Shown here: piece after piece, positions 9,258 through 19,516 of the stretch
Numbering within the stretch: the stretch's first letter is position 1
How the letters are laid out: every line of letters starts with the position of its first letter
Assembly: GCA_949285555.1 (NCBI GenBank)
Contig: CASDYG010000005.1
Span: 62,001 to 126,000 of the forward strand
From: an uncultured Eubacteriales bacterium
GTDB taxonomy: Bacteria > Bacillota > Clostridia > Peptostreptococcales > Anaerovoracaceae
Direction of reading: 5' to 3'
DNA: 64,000 nt
Notes under the pieces: generated by a model
Database searches by the model: none
What the model was told of the DNA's origin: nothing
Seen by the model: the letters and a program-made list of their open reading frames with translations, nothing else
Made by a program: the position numbers and the translations under genes

Positions 9258-11028
9258 TTAGCTCAGCCCCCTTTCTAGCTAGACCACTTATAGAATCTTT
9301 AATTTCCTTGGAAATGGTTTCAAATGCCTCTTCTACCTTTTCCTCTTCTACATATTTGAACCTACCAATTCTCTCACGCACAGGCAAGTTCACAATATCG
9401 TTATATTCAGCTCCATTTTCTACAGCCTCCTTTGAGGTTTTATAGAAATCCATTATAAGCTGCATTAGTTTAAACTGCTTGCCAAGAGAAGTATATGTAT
9501 CTACCTCATGGAATGCATTTTGATGCAAATAGTCCTCACGAATAGATTTACATATTTCCAGCTTTATCTTATCTCCTGGGGATAGTGCATCCACACCTAC
9601 TAACTGTACAATTTCCTGAAGCTCAGATTCCTCCTGCAATAAACGCAGGGCCTGCATTCTCAGCTTTGGAAAATCCTTATGTACATTTTCCTCATACCAC
9701 TTACTTAATCTATCTACATAAAGTGAATAGCTTGTGAGCCAGTTAATTGCAGGAAAATGTCTCTTATATGCAAGGGATGAGTCTAAAGCCCAGAACACCT
9801 TAACAATTCTCAGCGTTGCCTGAGATACAGGCTCCGAGATGTCTCCTCCTGGAGGAGATACGGCTCCAATGGCAGATAATGCACCAATTCTTCCATCTTT
9901 TCCTAGGGATACAACTCTACCAGCTCGCTCATAAAACTGTGCAAGTCTAGATCCCAGATAAGCAGGATATCCTTCTTCACCCGGCATTTCTTCAAGCCTT
10001 CCTGACATTTCTCTTAACGCCTCAGCCCATCTTGATGTGGAGTCGCCCATAAGAGCAACGGAATATCCCATATCACGGAAATACTCTGCTATGGTAATTC
10101 CAGTATAGATGGATGCTTCTCTGGCAGCTACTGGCATATCGGAAGTATTGGCAATAAGCACCGTCCTTTTCATCAAGGATTCACCGGTGTGTGGGTCAAC
10201 AAGCTCTGGAAATTCCATCAAAACATCCGTCATTTCATTTCCACGCTCACCACATCCAATATAAACAACTATATCCGCATCTGCCCATTTTGCTAGCTGA
10301 TGCTGTACTACTGTTTTACCTGAACCAAAAGGTCCTGGTACGGCAGCTACTCCACCCTTTGCTATAGGGAACATAGTATCTATTACCCTCTGTCCAGTAA
10401 TTAATGGCATTTCAGGTACTAGCTTTTCTTTATATGGTCGTCCCCTTCTTACAGGCCACTTCTGCATTAGCATAAGCTCATGCTGATTTCCTTTTTCATC
10501 TTCAAGTACAGCAACTACCTCATCTACGGTAAACTCACCTGTCTTTATTTCTTTTACTTTTCCAGATTTTCCAGGTGGTACCATTATTTTCTGCTGAACT
10601 ACAACAGTTTCTTGAACAGTTCCAATAATATCGCCTGCTTCAAGATCATCTCCAATGCTTACCGTAGGTTCAAAGGTCCATTTCTTTTCCCTGTCAAGCG
10701 CCGGAACCTGAATACCTCTTGTTATATTTGCTCCAGCAACCTGTCTCATTCCTTCCAATGGTCTTTGAATTCCGTCATACATGGTTTCAATAAGACCTGG
10801 TCCAAGCTCTACCGATAATGGTGCACCAGTAGTTACCACAGGTTCTCCAGGACCAATACCTGCCGTATCCTCATATACCTGAATGGAGGCCATTTCACCT
10901 CTCATTTCAATAATCTCACCAATAAGACCTGCTTCGCTTACACGAACCACGTCAAACATATCAGCATCACCCATGCCCGATGCAATAACCAGAGGTCCTG
11001 ATACCTTTACAATTTTACCCTGGCTCAT
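9250..11028 (-). CDS. ntpA: V-type ATPase subunit A (catalytic)
   Basis: 592 residues, full length. Catalytic subunit with P-loop [23 protein letters not shown], and [27 protein letters not shown]. It contains the ~90-residue non-homologous insertion between residues ~110 and 210 that separates V/A-type subunit A from F-type beta. Its ATG overlaps the preceding stop by one base. ATP hydrolysis or synthesis is coupled through D and F to the K ring; the ion is predicted to be Na+ from subunit K. Confidence 0.98.
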   Translation of the reverse strand: MSQGKIVKVSGPLVIASGMGDADMFDVVRVSEAGLIGEIIEMRGEMASIQVYEDTAGIGPGEPVVTTGAPLSVELGPGLIETMYDGIQRPLEGMRQVAGANITRGIQVPALDREKKWTFEPTVSIGDDLEAGDIIGTVQETVVVQQKIMVPPGKSGKVKEIKTGEFTVDEVVAVLEDEKGNQHELMLMQKWPVRRGRPYKEKLVPEMPLITGQRVIDTMFPIAKGGVAAVPGPFGSGKTVVQHQLAKWADADIVVYIGCGERGNEMTDVLMEFPELVDPHTGESLMKRTVLIANTSDMPVAAREASIYTGITIAEYFRDMGYSVALMGDSTSRWAEALREMSGRLEEMPGEEGYPAYLGSRLAQFYERAGRVVSLGKDGRIGALSAIGAVSPPGGDISEPVSQATLRIVKVFWALDSSLAYKRHFPAINWLTSYSLYVDRLSKWYEENVHKDFPKLRMQALRLLQEESELQEIVQLVGVDALSPGDKIKLEICKSIREDYLHQNAFHEVDTYTSLGKQFKLMQLIMDFYKTSKEAVENGAEYNDIVNLPVRERIGRFKYVEEEKVEEAFETISKEIKDSISGLARKGAELND

Positions 11029-11351
11029 TATTTATCACCTCCAAATAGTATGTCAGCTCCCACTGCCCTTTCTACAGCTTTTTTGACATTGTACATGCCC
11101 TTGCCTGTAGCACCACTCCTATTAGGAATAGGTATGATAGCTGGCAGCTTGCTATCTCCATACTTGTCTATGTCGTCCTTCAAATTCTCTGCTAAATTTT
11201 CTGTTACATATATAATGGCATACTCATCTCCTGCCATTTGATTTAGAAATTTTGAGGCCTCCTTTGCAGTATCACACGGAAATACTTCTAGCCCCAATGC
11301 TCTGAATGCCAATACGGATTCACGATCTCCAATGATACCTATCTTATACAT
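11028..11351 (-). CDS. ntpG: V-type ATPase subunit F (rotor)
   Basis: 107 residues matching the small Rossmann-like subunit F (NtpG in Enterococcus hirae): [24 protein letters not shown] at the N-terminus, [11 protein letters not shown] in the middle. It caps the D rotor. It sits between C and A as in the ntp operon and overlaps both neighbours (8 bases with C, one base with A). Confidence 0.93.
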   Translation of the reverse strand: MYKIGIIGDRESVLAFRALGLEVFPCDTAKEASKFLNQMAGDEYAIIYVTENLAENLKDDIDKYGDSKLPAIIPIPNRSGATGKGMYNVKKAVERAVGADILFGGDK

Positions 11352-12351
11352 ATGGTTCCCTCAGCCTTTCTATGATTCTATCACTTCCTATACCGATTCG
11401 TCTTCCCAAAAGTATGATACGCAGATTGTCAATTTCCTCTTCTTTGGCCATCCAATAGCCAACTATAGGTTCAATTCCAAAAGATTCATACTTGGCTTTT
11501 TTTATGTACTCCATGAGATGATCATCCGCCATCTTCTCTAAATAGCTGAAATCATCGTCCTCCTTGAGCCTTTCTGTACCTTTGATCAGTACCTTATCAA
11601 GTCCAAATGGTGATAGTCTTTCTGCAATCTGATCATACGAGTCATCATATCCTGATACATAGATGTCCAAAGGTACCTCTCCACCCGTTAGGAAGATTCT
11701 CTTGAAGAAATCCCATGCTTTATTCAGCATTCTCATTCTCACAAAGCTCTTAAGGTTTATAAGATCTATCTGCCTTTTTACGAGTCCAATTAAGTACTCA
11801 TTATCAAGTTCATTTACTCTTTCAAGCATCTCCTCATAGCAGGCTGTATCAAGGACAATATCTATCTCCTGTGGATCCTTGCTTCTGGCGAAGCGATCAA
11901 AGGCTTCTTCAATAGCTTCCTTCATTTTAGAAGACATGCTGATGTAGTTTCTTTCTCGCACCATCGCTACTACTTTACGCCAATCTATATCTCCAGCAGA
12001 TACAAGATAATTGTCATCTGGAGTCAAACCTAAGAGCTCAGACTTTATACATACCTTAACATTGTGATAATCATATGGTAGTAGCATGAAGGAAAGCTCA
12101 CTTCTCTCCGGCAAAGAGTTATAAATCAGCTTAAACAGCTTACTTTGCTCCCTTCGTATAAAGAACTCAATATCTCCGCCATCAAGCTCCTTTGCATCAC
12201 CGTATCCAAACTCTTGCAAAATAGCTTGTACACTTTGAATATCTTTAGCTTGCACCAGCCTGATCAAATCCTGCTTGGACATGAGATTTCGTACAAAGCT
12301 TCCTATATATGCATCAGCAAAAATATAGTCTTCTTTTTTTCTATGCCCCAT
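11344..12351 (-). CDS. ntpC: V-type ATPase subunit C (d-type rotor adaptor)
   Basis: 335 residues, all-helical, matching the V/A-type subunit C that couples the D-F axle to the membrane ring. Typical elements: the N-terminal DYIFADAYIGSFVRNLMSKQDL, and near the C-terminus IEPIVGYWMAKEEEIDNLRIILLGRRIG, a family hallmark. Starts at an ATG after AAGGAAGG, 12 bases after the E gene. Confidence 0.93.
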   Translation of the reverse strand: MGHRKKEDYIFADAYIGSFVRNLMSKQDLIRLVQAKDIQSVQAILQEFGYGDAKELDGGDIEFFIRREQSKLFKLIYNSLPERSELSFMLLPYDYHNVKVCIKSELLGLTPDDNYLVSAGDIDWRKVVAMVRERNYISMSSKMKEAIEEAFDRFARSKDPQEIDIVLDTACYEEMLERVNELDNEYLIGLVKRQIDLINLKSFVRMRMLNKAWDFFKRIFLTGGEVPLDIYVSGYDDSYDQIAERLSPFGLDKVLIKGTERLKEDDDFSYLEKMADDHLMEYIKKAKYESFGIEPIVGYWMAKEEEIDNLRIILLGRRIGIGSDRIIERLREPYV

Positions 12352-12363
12352 CTTATTCCTTCC

Positions 12364-12945
12364 TTATCTAAATAGTAGAGCTGCTACCTGTGAAGTAATC
12401 TCTTCTTTAGCTTCGCTTATCATATTTCTCATGGTTCCATTTATATAAATTTCTCCAGATCGAATCATGAAGCCACCTATGAGATCTCTATCCTCATCAG
12501 ATATCTTAAGCTCGCTATCTGGCGCTAAGCTTTTCACCCTATCTAAAATCTTCTGACCACGATTTGCTCTATCCTTATCATTTAACAGTAGCTCTCCCTT
12601 TAGCAAACCTGTTTCTACTATTTTTTTCGCCATCAAATCCAAATAGGATTCTTCGTCCAATTCTAATATTTCATTTCTAGCCTGATCAAATGCTTCCTCT
12701 ATTAAAGCTTGCTTATCTACAAGCAACACTTTTCTGGCATCTATCTGAGCTACTGCTTTCATCCTTTGTATGACGCGTTGCTTTTCTTCCTCTCCATCCT
12801 GCTTTGCCTTTGCCACTAGAGATATACCTCTTTCATTGGCATTATGCAAAATATCATCAGCTCTTGATCGAGCTTGACCTACTATGGCAGAGGCTTCGAG
12901 CTTGGCGTCACTTAGAATTTTTTCCTTTATTCTATCGATGCTCAC
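12364..12945 (-). CDS. ntpE: V-type ATPase subunit E (peripheral stalk)
   Basis: 193 residues from a GTG start chosen because AAGGAG lies seven bases ahead; a GTG six codons upstream has no ribosome site. The first half is a long charged helix (SDAKLEASAIVGQARSRADD) and the second a globular domain that binds the A3B3 head. It forms the peripheral stalk with the small coiled-coil subunit encoded at the start of the operon. Confidence 0.9.
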   Translation of the reverse strand: MSIDRIKEKILSDAKLEASAIVGQARSRADDILHNANERGISLVAKAKQDGEEEKQRVIQRMKAVAQIDARKVLLVDKQALIEEAFDQARNEILELDEESYLDLMAKKIVETGLLKGELLLNDKDRANRGQKILDRVKSLAPDSELKISDEDRDLIGGFMIRSGEIYINGTMRNMISEAKEEITSQVAALLFR

Positions 12946-12989
12946 CTCTTCACTCCTTTTCACTTATATGCTAAAAGTCATTCAGGCAA

Positions 12990-13469
<480 letters not shown>

Positions 13470-13478
13470 TTACCTCCG

Positions 13479-15509
13479 TTAATTCCTTTTCTTTATCTTA
13501 ATATATTTTGTATTCTGTCTAAATGGTTCAAATGCCTCTCCACCATCTTCATAGAATTTTCCAAAGAATTCTATGTACTGAAGTCTACTAGAGTGTACAA
13601 ATGCTCCTAAAAGATTTATGGCAATATTAAAGGTATGCCCAATAATACCCACTAATATGAGTACAATGAAGCTGATAATACCATTTCCAGCCATTGAACC
13701 CATTGTATTTACTACAGTGGCTATTACGCCAGTAGCAAGTCCAAGCGCAAGAAGCCTTGCATATGATAAAATATCTGCTACATAACTGGTAACATTGTAT
13801 ACCTGACCTAGTCCTCCTATAACCTTGCCAAAGCCTTTTTTCTGTCTTCCTCCTGTCAATAGCAGAATAATTACTCCAGCAATTGCCATATACATACCAG
13901 GCTTCACGAGTAGCGGAGAAATATTTCCTCCTGCTCCATATAGTATAGCCCCACCTATAACTAGATACCAGGAGACAACATCACATATAGCATCCCACAC
14001 CTGTCCTCTTTTTATAAGCATGTATGCCCTAAGTGCCAGTCCCAGAAATAGATGCACAACTCCAAAGCCCAAAGACCATATAAGTAGCTTAGTAGGATCC
14101 TCTATTGGATTAAACCAGATAGGCTTAATTGTAATTTCTTTATTTAGTAACACCTTGGCTGCTACCTGGAAGAAATCTCCGAACCAGCCTCCAAACATTG
14201 CTCCCCAAAATACCGTAGATATACCGCAGTAGAAGAATGTTCCTATCACCTTTTTCATCATCCCTTCAAGCTCGAATCTAAGCTTTATGACCAGGCACGC
14301 AATGGTGATAACCAGTCCATATCCGGCATCACTTAACATGATTCCAAAGAACATAGCATAAAGAAATGCAAAAAACCTTGTAGGGTCAATACCCTTATAG
14401 TCAGGAAGTGAGTACATTTCCGTAATTACTTCAAACGGTGCTACCAAGCTGCTATTATCCACTAATACAGGTACAGTATCATTTTCATTTGGTTCTTCGT
14501 AATTGTGGATACATATGAAGCTTTCCAGTAATTTATCCACCTTAGGCTTAAGCTTAGATGGTACCCATCCCTTAATGGCAAAGGTTTTATCCGTCTTTTT
14601 AATTTTCCTTTTAAGAAGCTCTTTATCTCTTCTCATCACTAAGCAGTCATAATATATCTTAATCTGATCAAGCTTGCCAAGCATATCCTTAATATTTTTT
14701 TCGATAGCTCGAATCTCATTTTTATGCTTGTCAATCTGCCTTTCAATTCTTTCCTTATTGACTGTAGCCGTTCCCTCAAACCCCTTAAATGGCAATGGTG
14801 AAAAACCATATTTCTTCAATTCATCCAGATAATCCTCAAGCTTGTCTTTTATTGCCAGTACAAAGATATATATAAACTCTCTGTCCCTTGTAACTTCTCT
14901 CATATCAACAAGAGGGTGATTCTCTGAAAGCTTCTTTTTTAGATTTTCTAGATCAACAGTTGATGGTACCACCCCAAGCTCAATACTGGTTTTTTCCGTA
15001 TCGGTCAGGTTTAATGGCAAATCGTATTTCATCCATGGTATGATAGACGCCAAATCTGTTGTCAGCTTATTTATTTTATCTCTGTTTTTATGGAGCTTAT
15101 CATTCAGCCACAAAACGTGTCTAATGTCATCTCGAACTTCCTTATTCCCGTCAATATATCGCTTTATATCCGTTTCTGTTACAATTATTTTTGATGGGAA
15201 TAAAGGTTCCTTATCAACGCCATATTTCTCAATAGCTTCAAGAGCTATAGCTGTCTTATTTATCTCAGTATCAAGCTTATTTATCTGCTCTTCATCACCA
15301 TCGGATTTCAGCGTTCTAAAAAATTCTTCCTGCTTTTCAAGCTCTGCATCAAAAACAGGCTCCTCTTCCGTGTCTGAATGCTTATCGGCTTTTGATCTAA
15401 TAAGGTCTGTGACCTCTACTACGCCTAGCTCCATTAGTTGGGATATAATGCTGTCTTTTTCCTGCTGCATACCAATAAGAGACAGCTTTTCCATTCTAAT
15501 GATTGCCAC
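13479..15509 (-). CDS. ntpI: V-type ATPase subunit I (a-type stator)
   Basis: 676 residues. N-terminal half (to about 370) is a soluble coiled-coil arm; C-terminal half holds around seven or eight membrane segments forming the ion half channels. MFFGIMLSDAGYGLV, FYCGISTVFWGAMFGGWFGD, and LSYARLLALGLATGVIA, with its essential arginine, are typical. A GTG start is used, giving the family-like opening MAIIRMEKL. It overlaps the upstream small subunit by 14 bases. Confidence 0.96.
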   Translation of the reverse strand: MAIIRMEKLSLIGMQQEKDSIISQLMELGVVEVTDLIRSKADKHSDTEEEPVFDAELEKQEEFFRTLKSDGDEEQINKLDTEINKTAIALEAIEKYGVDKEPLFPSKIIVTETDIKRYIDGNKEVRDDIRHVLWLNDKLHKNRDKINKLTTDLASIIPWMKYDLPLNLTDTEKTSIELGVVPSTVDLENLKKKLSENHPLVDMREVTRDREFIYIFVLAIKDKLEDYLDELKKYGFSPLPFKGFEGTATVNKERIERQIDKHKNEIRAIEKNIKDMLGKLDQIKIYYDCLVMRRDKELLKRKIKKTDKTFAIKGWVPSKLKPKVDKLLESFICIHNYEEPNENDTVPVLVDNSSLVAPFEVITEMYSLPDYKGIDPTRFFAFLYAMFFGIMLSDAGYGLVITIACLVIKLRFELEGMMKKVIGTFFYCGISTVFWGAMFGGWFGDFFQVAAKVLLNKEITIKPIWFNPIEDPTKLLIWSLGFGVVHLFLGLALRAYMLIKRGQVWDAICDVVSWYLVIGGAILYGAGGNISPLLVKPGMYMAIAGVIILLLTGGRQKKGFGKVIGGLGQVYNVTSYVADILSYARLLALGLATGVIATVVNTMGSMAGNGIISFIVLILVGIIGHTFNIAINLLGAFVHSSRLQYIEFFGKFYEDGGEAFEPFRQNTKYIKIKKRN

Positions 15510-15822
15510 TAGTATTCACGATCCTTTCTTTTATAATTCTCACTGCTTCATCCAAATTTTCTCTAGCCCTGTCAATATAACCCGCAGACTCTTCCTTAGC
15601 TGTCTGCATATGCCTATCATACTCTTCCTGGGCTTCCTTTTCACCCTCCTGCACGAGTGCCTTGTAGATGGAGTCTGCTTCTTTTTCACTGGCCATAACC
15701 TTTTCGTCCGCCTCTCTCTTAGCTCCCTCTACAATCTGATGAGCCTCCTCCTTAGCACGAGAAATCATATCCGAAGCTTCTTTTTCCCATTCTTGAATTT
15801 GTTTCAGCTCTTCAACAAACAA
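15496..15822 (-). CDS. ntpF: V-type ATPase small coiled-coil subunit (peripheral stalk, NtpF-like)
   Basis: 108 residues, almost wholly charged alpha-helical heptads rich in Glu, Lys and Ala (AKEEAHQIVEGAKREADEKV), matching the G/H/NtpF peripheral-stalk subunit that pairs with E. It begins with TTG after a perfect AGGAGGT, 11 bases after the whiA stop, which suggests that whiA and the ATPase genes share a transcript. First gene of the F-I-K-E-C-G-A-B-D order. Confidence 0.88.
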   Translation of the reverse strand: MFVEELKQIQEWEKEASDMISRAKEEAHQIVEGAKREADEKVMASEKEADSIYKALVQEGEKEAQEEYDRHMQTAKEESAGYIDRARENLDEAVRIIKERIVNTSGNH

Positions 15823-15833
15823 ATCAGTACCTC

Positions 15834-16775
15834 CTATATTTCTTTTGCCACCATTAGGATTTTATCCATCCTGGCTTTAACACCTCCCTTTTTCAAAGGA
15901 GGGTCAAAGTATGCTCCAAGCTCAGATAGCGTTGCAGAAGGATGCTTTTTTCGAACCTCACAAGCTTCCTGAAGCTTAGGTGGTAATTTTTCCATACCTA
16001 TATTATGCTCTATTTTTTCTATGGCCTGTAAAAGCTGCTGAGATGCAATGATTGTACGATCTGTATTAGCAGCATCACAATTTGCCATTCGGGTAGCCTT
16101 TCCCACAAGTGATTTTTCGATCTGGATATTCTCCAAAATCATAACGGCCTGATAAGCCCCAATCATTGCTAAAATATCACTGATGTATTCGTAGCGCTTT
16201 ACATATACTATATATCCATCCTTCCTGTGTACAATTGACGCAGAAAGATCTGTGAATGTTCCGATTAGCTTTCTCACATCTTCAGCAATTATCGGTGAGC
16301 TTAACTTCCACTCAAGATGATAACTCTTACTAGGATCAGTCATTGTCCCTGCTCCCATAAAAAGACCTCTTAAATATGCACGTTTACAACGCTTGCTTCT
16401 TACTATAGGAAAATAGATACCATCTGTAAAAAAGTTATTCCCCTGTTTTACCAGCATAAGTCCAGTTTCTCGCAAAATAGCGTCACTTCTCATATTGTGA
16501 TCTATAAACAAGGTATACACATATCCTCTATTAAAATTACCCACATAAGTAATCTTTACACTTAAATTGATGGAAAAGTAATCCTCAATTAATTTTTTAT
16601 ACCTTCTTGCAACAGCAGGACTTGATGTAGTAACATTTATGCCTACCTTGCCTCCACCAAGAAGGGATATAGAAGATGAAACACGTAAAAATCCACTTAT
16701 TTCTGCTAAAAGCTCATCATCTTTTTCGATTACTAGCTGGGCAAGCTCACCACGTATATCCGATGCAAAGGACAT
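15834..16775 (-). CDS. whiA: DNA-binding protein WhiA
   Basis: 313 residues. N-terminal LAGLIDADG-endonuclease-like domain (about 1-200) without the catalytic acids: the RAYLRGLFMGAGTMTDPSKSYHLEW segment shows MGAG where homing enzymes have a D. A C-terminal helix-turn-helix (about 225-310) has the NCDAANTDRTIIASQQLL motif and SATLSELGAYFDPPLKKGGVKARMDKI. In Firmicutes WhiA affects cell division and chromosome segregation and normally follows rapZ and yvcK. Here it is separated from rapZ by a BKACE gene and a terminator, and leads into the V-ATPase genes. Confidence 0.95.
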   Translation of the reverse strand: MSFASDIRGELAQLVIEKDDELLAEISGFLRVSSSISLLGGGKVGINVTTSSPAVARRYKKLIEDYFSINLSVKITYVGNFNRGYVYTLFIDHNMRSDAILRETGLMLVKQGNNFFTDGIYFPIVRSKRCKRAYLRGLFMGAGTMTDPSKSYHLEWKLSSPIIAEDVRKLIGTFTDLSASIVHRKDGYIVYVKRYEYISDILAMIGAYQAVMILENIQIEKSLVGKATRMANCDAANTDRTIIASQQLLQAIEKIEHNIGMEKLPPKLQEACEVRKKHPSATLSELGAYFDPPLKKGGVKARMDKILMVAKEI

Positions 16776-16854
16776 CTACACGCTCTCCTCTTTTTATTAT
16801 CTCATTTTTCGAATATCTATATTTTTAACATGTAGTTTTGTGTCTAATAAATAA

Positions 16855-16885
16855 CAAAGGCTGCCCGCAGACAGCCTTTTATTTT
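16855..16885 (-). terminator. terminator of the murB-PHP-rapZ-BKACE unit
   Basis: AAAGGCTG and CAGCCTTT form an 8-bp stem with a loop of about eight bases; the minus strand continues TTTGTTATTT. It adjoins the BKACE stop codon. Confidence 0.75.
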
Positions 16886-17715
16886 TATTTTTCTAGTGGC
16901 TTGATACTAAGAATCTGTCTAGCTTCTGCTGGTGTAGCCACCTCTCTGCCAAGAAGCTTTGCTAGCTTGACAACCTTTTCAACTAGCTCGCCATTACTTT
17001 TTGCAAGCACTCCCTTCTCCAAATAGAGATTATCTTCAAAACCAACTCTTACATGTCCACCCATGGCAATAGTTGCAGCAGCAATATTCCATGTATGCTT
17101 TCCTATTCCAGAAGCAGTCCATGTAGCATCCTGTGGAATTGATGTAGCCATAATAACCAGATCTCTTACGGTAGCAGACATTTGTACTCCTAACACAAAG
17201 TCAAAGTGCAAAGGATGCTCTAAAAGACCTTCTTTATCTACCTTTAGCGCAATGTCTATCATTCCCTTATCGAACACTTCCAGTTCTGGCTTAATACCCT
17301 TTTCCTTCATGATTTTAGCAAAATTTCTTATCGTAACATCTGTATTTACAAATATTTCATCTCCGCCAAAATTACATGTTCCACAATCCAGTGTGGCAAA
17401 TTCAGGAGTAGGTTCAATATCAGTGGATTCTAGTCTTTCAAGATCCGTCATACCAGCAGCACCGCCTGTAGAAGGCTGAATAATCACATCTGGACAAACC
17501 TTCCTTATAGCGTCAACACATTCCTGAAAGCGTTCTCTGCTCTGTGTAGGTGTACCGTCATCATATCTAACATGAAGGTGAATAACAGCAGCTCCTGCAT
17601 CATATGCAGACTTTGCTTCTCTTACTATCTCCTCTACAGTATAAGGAACGTTTGGGTTTTGTTCCTTAGTTACCTCTGCTCCACAAATACAGGCACTAAT
17701 AATTAACTTTTCCAT
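16885..17715 (-). CDS. BKACE-family beta-keto acid cleavage enzyme (3-keto-5-aminohexanoate cleavage-like)
   Basis: 276 residues, full length for the BKACE (formerly DUF849) family. These Zn-dependent TIM-barrel enzymes condense a beta-keto acid with acetyl-CoA and split it into acetoacetate plus a CoA ester. Zn ligands H46 and H48 lie in IHLHVR and the third, E227, in RVGFEDN. QPSTGG and SATVRDLV follow the family pattern. The best-known member, Kce, acts in lysine fermentation, but the family accepts many substrates and the other lysine genes are absent from this window. It follows rapZ by 45 bases with an AAGGAG site, so it appears to share that transcript. Confidence 0.9.
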   Translation of the reverse strand: MEKLIISACICGAEVTKEQNPNVPYTVEEIVREAKSAYDAGAAVIHLHVRYDDGTPTQSRERFQECVDAIRKVCPDVIIQPSTGGAAGMTDLERLESTDIEPTPEFATLDCGTCNFGGDEIFVNTDVTIRNFAKIMKEKGIKPELEVFDKGMIDIALKVDKEGLLEHPLHFDFVLGVQMSATVRDLVIMATSIPQDATWTASGIGKHTWNIAAATIAMGGHVRVGFEDNLYLEKGVLAKSNGELVEKVVKLAKLLGREVATPAEARQILSIKPLEK

Positions 17716-17760
17716 CTTAATTCTCCTTAAAAAATTAGGTGCAAAGCTCTTTCTATTATA

Positions 17761-18612
17761 TCACTTTACATCTCTGTGTTCAAGGGTAACCGCAAACCCC
17801 TGCTCATTGCACCAGCCATAAAAATAATTTGCCATAGATACTGATCTATGTCTTCCTCCCGTACATCCAAAGCTAATATTCAGATGCTGCTTGCCTTCCT
17901 TAATATAAGCTGGGACGACTATTTTTAGGAGATTTTCCAGCGCCTGAATAAATTCTTTTGTGACATCCTGTTTATATACATATTTTTGCACTCTTTTATT
18001 ATTACCTGTCAGCTTTTTTAGCCCTTCTACATAATATGGATTTGGGATAAATCTCATATCAAACACCAAATCTGCCGACATGGGAATACCGTATTTGTAG
18101 CCAAATGATTGAAGATTTACAGTAAATGCATCTTTATCTTTCTCATCTAACAATATACTCTCTAATCTCTTTCTAAGGCTGGCTACATTGAGCCCTGTAG
18201 TATCAATTCGAAAGTCTGCAAGACTTCTTATAAATCTAAGCTTTTCTCTCTCCGCCTCTACAATATCTTCTGTAACTGCTCCCTTACTCATAGGGTGGTG
18301 TCTTCTCGCTTCATTAAAACGCTTCATAATTGTTTTATTTGAAGCTTCCACAAATAGGATCTTTACTTCCTGTCCCTCAATTTCCTTGAGACTTCTGAGA
18401 GCCTCATATAGTTGCGGGAAAAATTTACCCCCTCTAATGTCTAGCGTAAGACAGGCTTTTTCTATTCGTCCTCCACTCTTGGCAAGTTCTAAAAAAGAAC
18501 CAATAAGTGATGGCGGAAGATTGTCCACACAGTAATAGCCTATATCCTCAAACCAGCTTGATGCCTGGGTTTTCCCAGATCCAGATAGTCCTGTGATGAT
18601 TATTATGTCCAT
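17761..18612 (-). CDS. rapZ: RNase adaptor / nucleotide-binding protein RapZ (YvcJ)
   Basis: 283 residues. P-loop GLSGSGKTQA at 8-17, GYYCVDNLPPSLI, and the C-terminal CTGGRHRSVSMANYF and SFGCTG segments are characteristic. In Escherichia coli RapZ feeds a small RNA to RNase E; in Bacillus YvcJ binds GTP and affects competence; it also senses glucosamine-6-phosphate. It is preceded by murB and a PHP gene, a common clostridial order. Confidence 0.95.
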   Translation of the reverse strand: MDIIIITGLSGSGKTQASSWFEDIGYYCVDNLPPSLIGSFLELAKSGGRIEKACLTLDIRGGKFFPQLYEALRSLKEIEGQEVKILFVEASNKTIMKRFNEARRHHPMSKGAVTEDIVEAEREKLRFIRSLADFRIDTTGLNVASLRKRLESILLDEKDKDAFTVNLQSFGYKYGIPMSADLVFDMRFIPNPYYVEGLKKLTGNNKRVQKYVYKQDVTKEFIQALENLLKIVVPAYIKEGKQHLNISFGCTGGRHRSVSMANYFYGWCNEQGFAVTLEHRDVK

Positions 18613-18660
18613 GAGAATACCTTTCTACATTGTCAGATTATTTTCTAATCCTTTTTAAAC

Positions 18661-19515
18661 CTATACAACATCTATGTTTACAATCCTTTTCACATCAAGA
18701 CCAGCCTCAAGCGCCCTCCTTAAACTATGCTCGAATTCACCTACATATTTGGGATGATGAGCATCACTACTGATAACAAAATTAACATCATATTTACTAC
18801 AGATTTTAATTTCGTCAGTGGTTAAGTGAGCATGCTTCCCATTTATTTCCATAAGAGTATTGCAATTTTCACAGGCCTTTGCTATTTCTTGTATGTCAAA
18901 GGGACCCTTATCTCCTGGATGAGTTAGTATTTTTATTGGATTACTATATAATGCCCCTATGACCATATCAGTATTTTGGATCATTAGTCGTCTTTTATTT
19001 GCAGTTCCTATTCCAAATCTGTCAGAAGTCCAGTTAGCAATACAATGTGCATTTGGGATACCATAATGATAGCCTGCGATGATAAAGTCGAATTCTTTTT
19101 CTATTTCCTCCTTACTAATATCAAGGTAATTGTTAAATTTGCCACCGTTAACGATATTAGCTTCCACACTCATAAACACCTTAAAATCAGGTAAAATGGT
19201 ATTTACAGCTTCAACATCCTGCCTTAATTTTATAAAGTCCTTTCTTTTCATGCCATAAGTGAGGTGCCCAGGCCCATGATCCGATATCGCTATAGAATCT
19301 AACCCTTTTGATAGTGCCTCTCTTACATTATCAATTACTTTACCTTTGCCATGGGAATAAATGGTATGCGTATGGTGATCCCACCTCATGGTATAATTTT
19401 TGTTATTTATCTGTACTATACGATGATTAGGCTTTTTGTTATCTTTATAAAGCCTGGCAAGCTCCATTGCTTCATCTGACTGATTACTGATGCATCTTGA
19501 GTCACATTTTTCCAT
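18661..19515 (-). CDS. PHP-domain phosphoesterase (YcdX-like)
   Basis: 284 residues. PHP metal-site motifs in order: DHHTHTIYSHG (about 46-56), ISDHGPGH, SVEANIV, AGYHYG, LTHPGDK, and SSDAHHP near the C-terminus, matching a trinuclear metal centre. The substrate is unknown; YcdX-type members are phosphatases. The ATG was chosen because AGGTGAG, ending in the murB stop, lies five bases ahead; a GTG three codons earlier is less likely. It is regularly found between murB and rapZ in Clostridia. Confidence 0.88.
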   Translation of the reverse strand: MEKCDSRCISNQSDEAMELARLYKDNKKPNHRIVQINNKNYTMRWDHHTHTIYSHGKGKVIDNVREALSKGLDSIAISDHGPGHLTYGMKRKDFIKLRQDVEAVNTILPDFKVFMSVEANIVNGGKFNNYLDISKEEIEKEFDFIIAGYHYGIPNAHCIANWTSDRFGIGTANKRRLMIQNTDMVIGALYSNPIKILTHPGDKGPFDIQEIAKACENCNTLMEINGKHAHLTTDEIKICSKYDVNFVISSDAHHPKYVGEFEHSLRRALEAGLDVKRIVNIDVV

Positions 19516-19516
19516 G

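Noticed and set aside
15040..15972. A 310-codon open frame on the plus strand opposite ntpI and the small V-ATPase subunit.
   Set aside because: It is antisense to well-supported genes, has Ser/Phe-rich composition typical of shadow frames, and no ribosome site.
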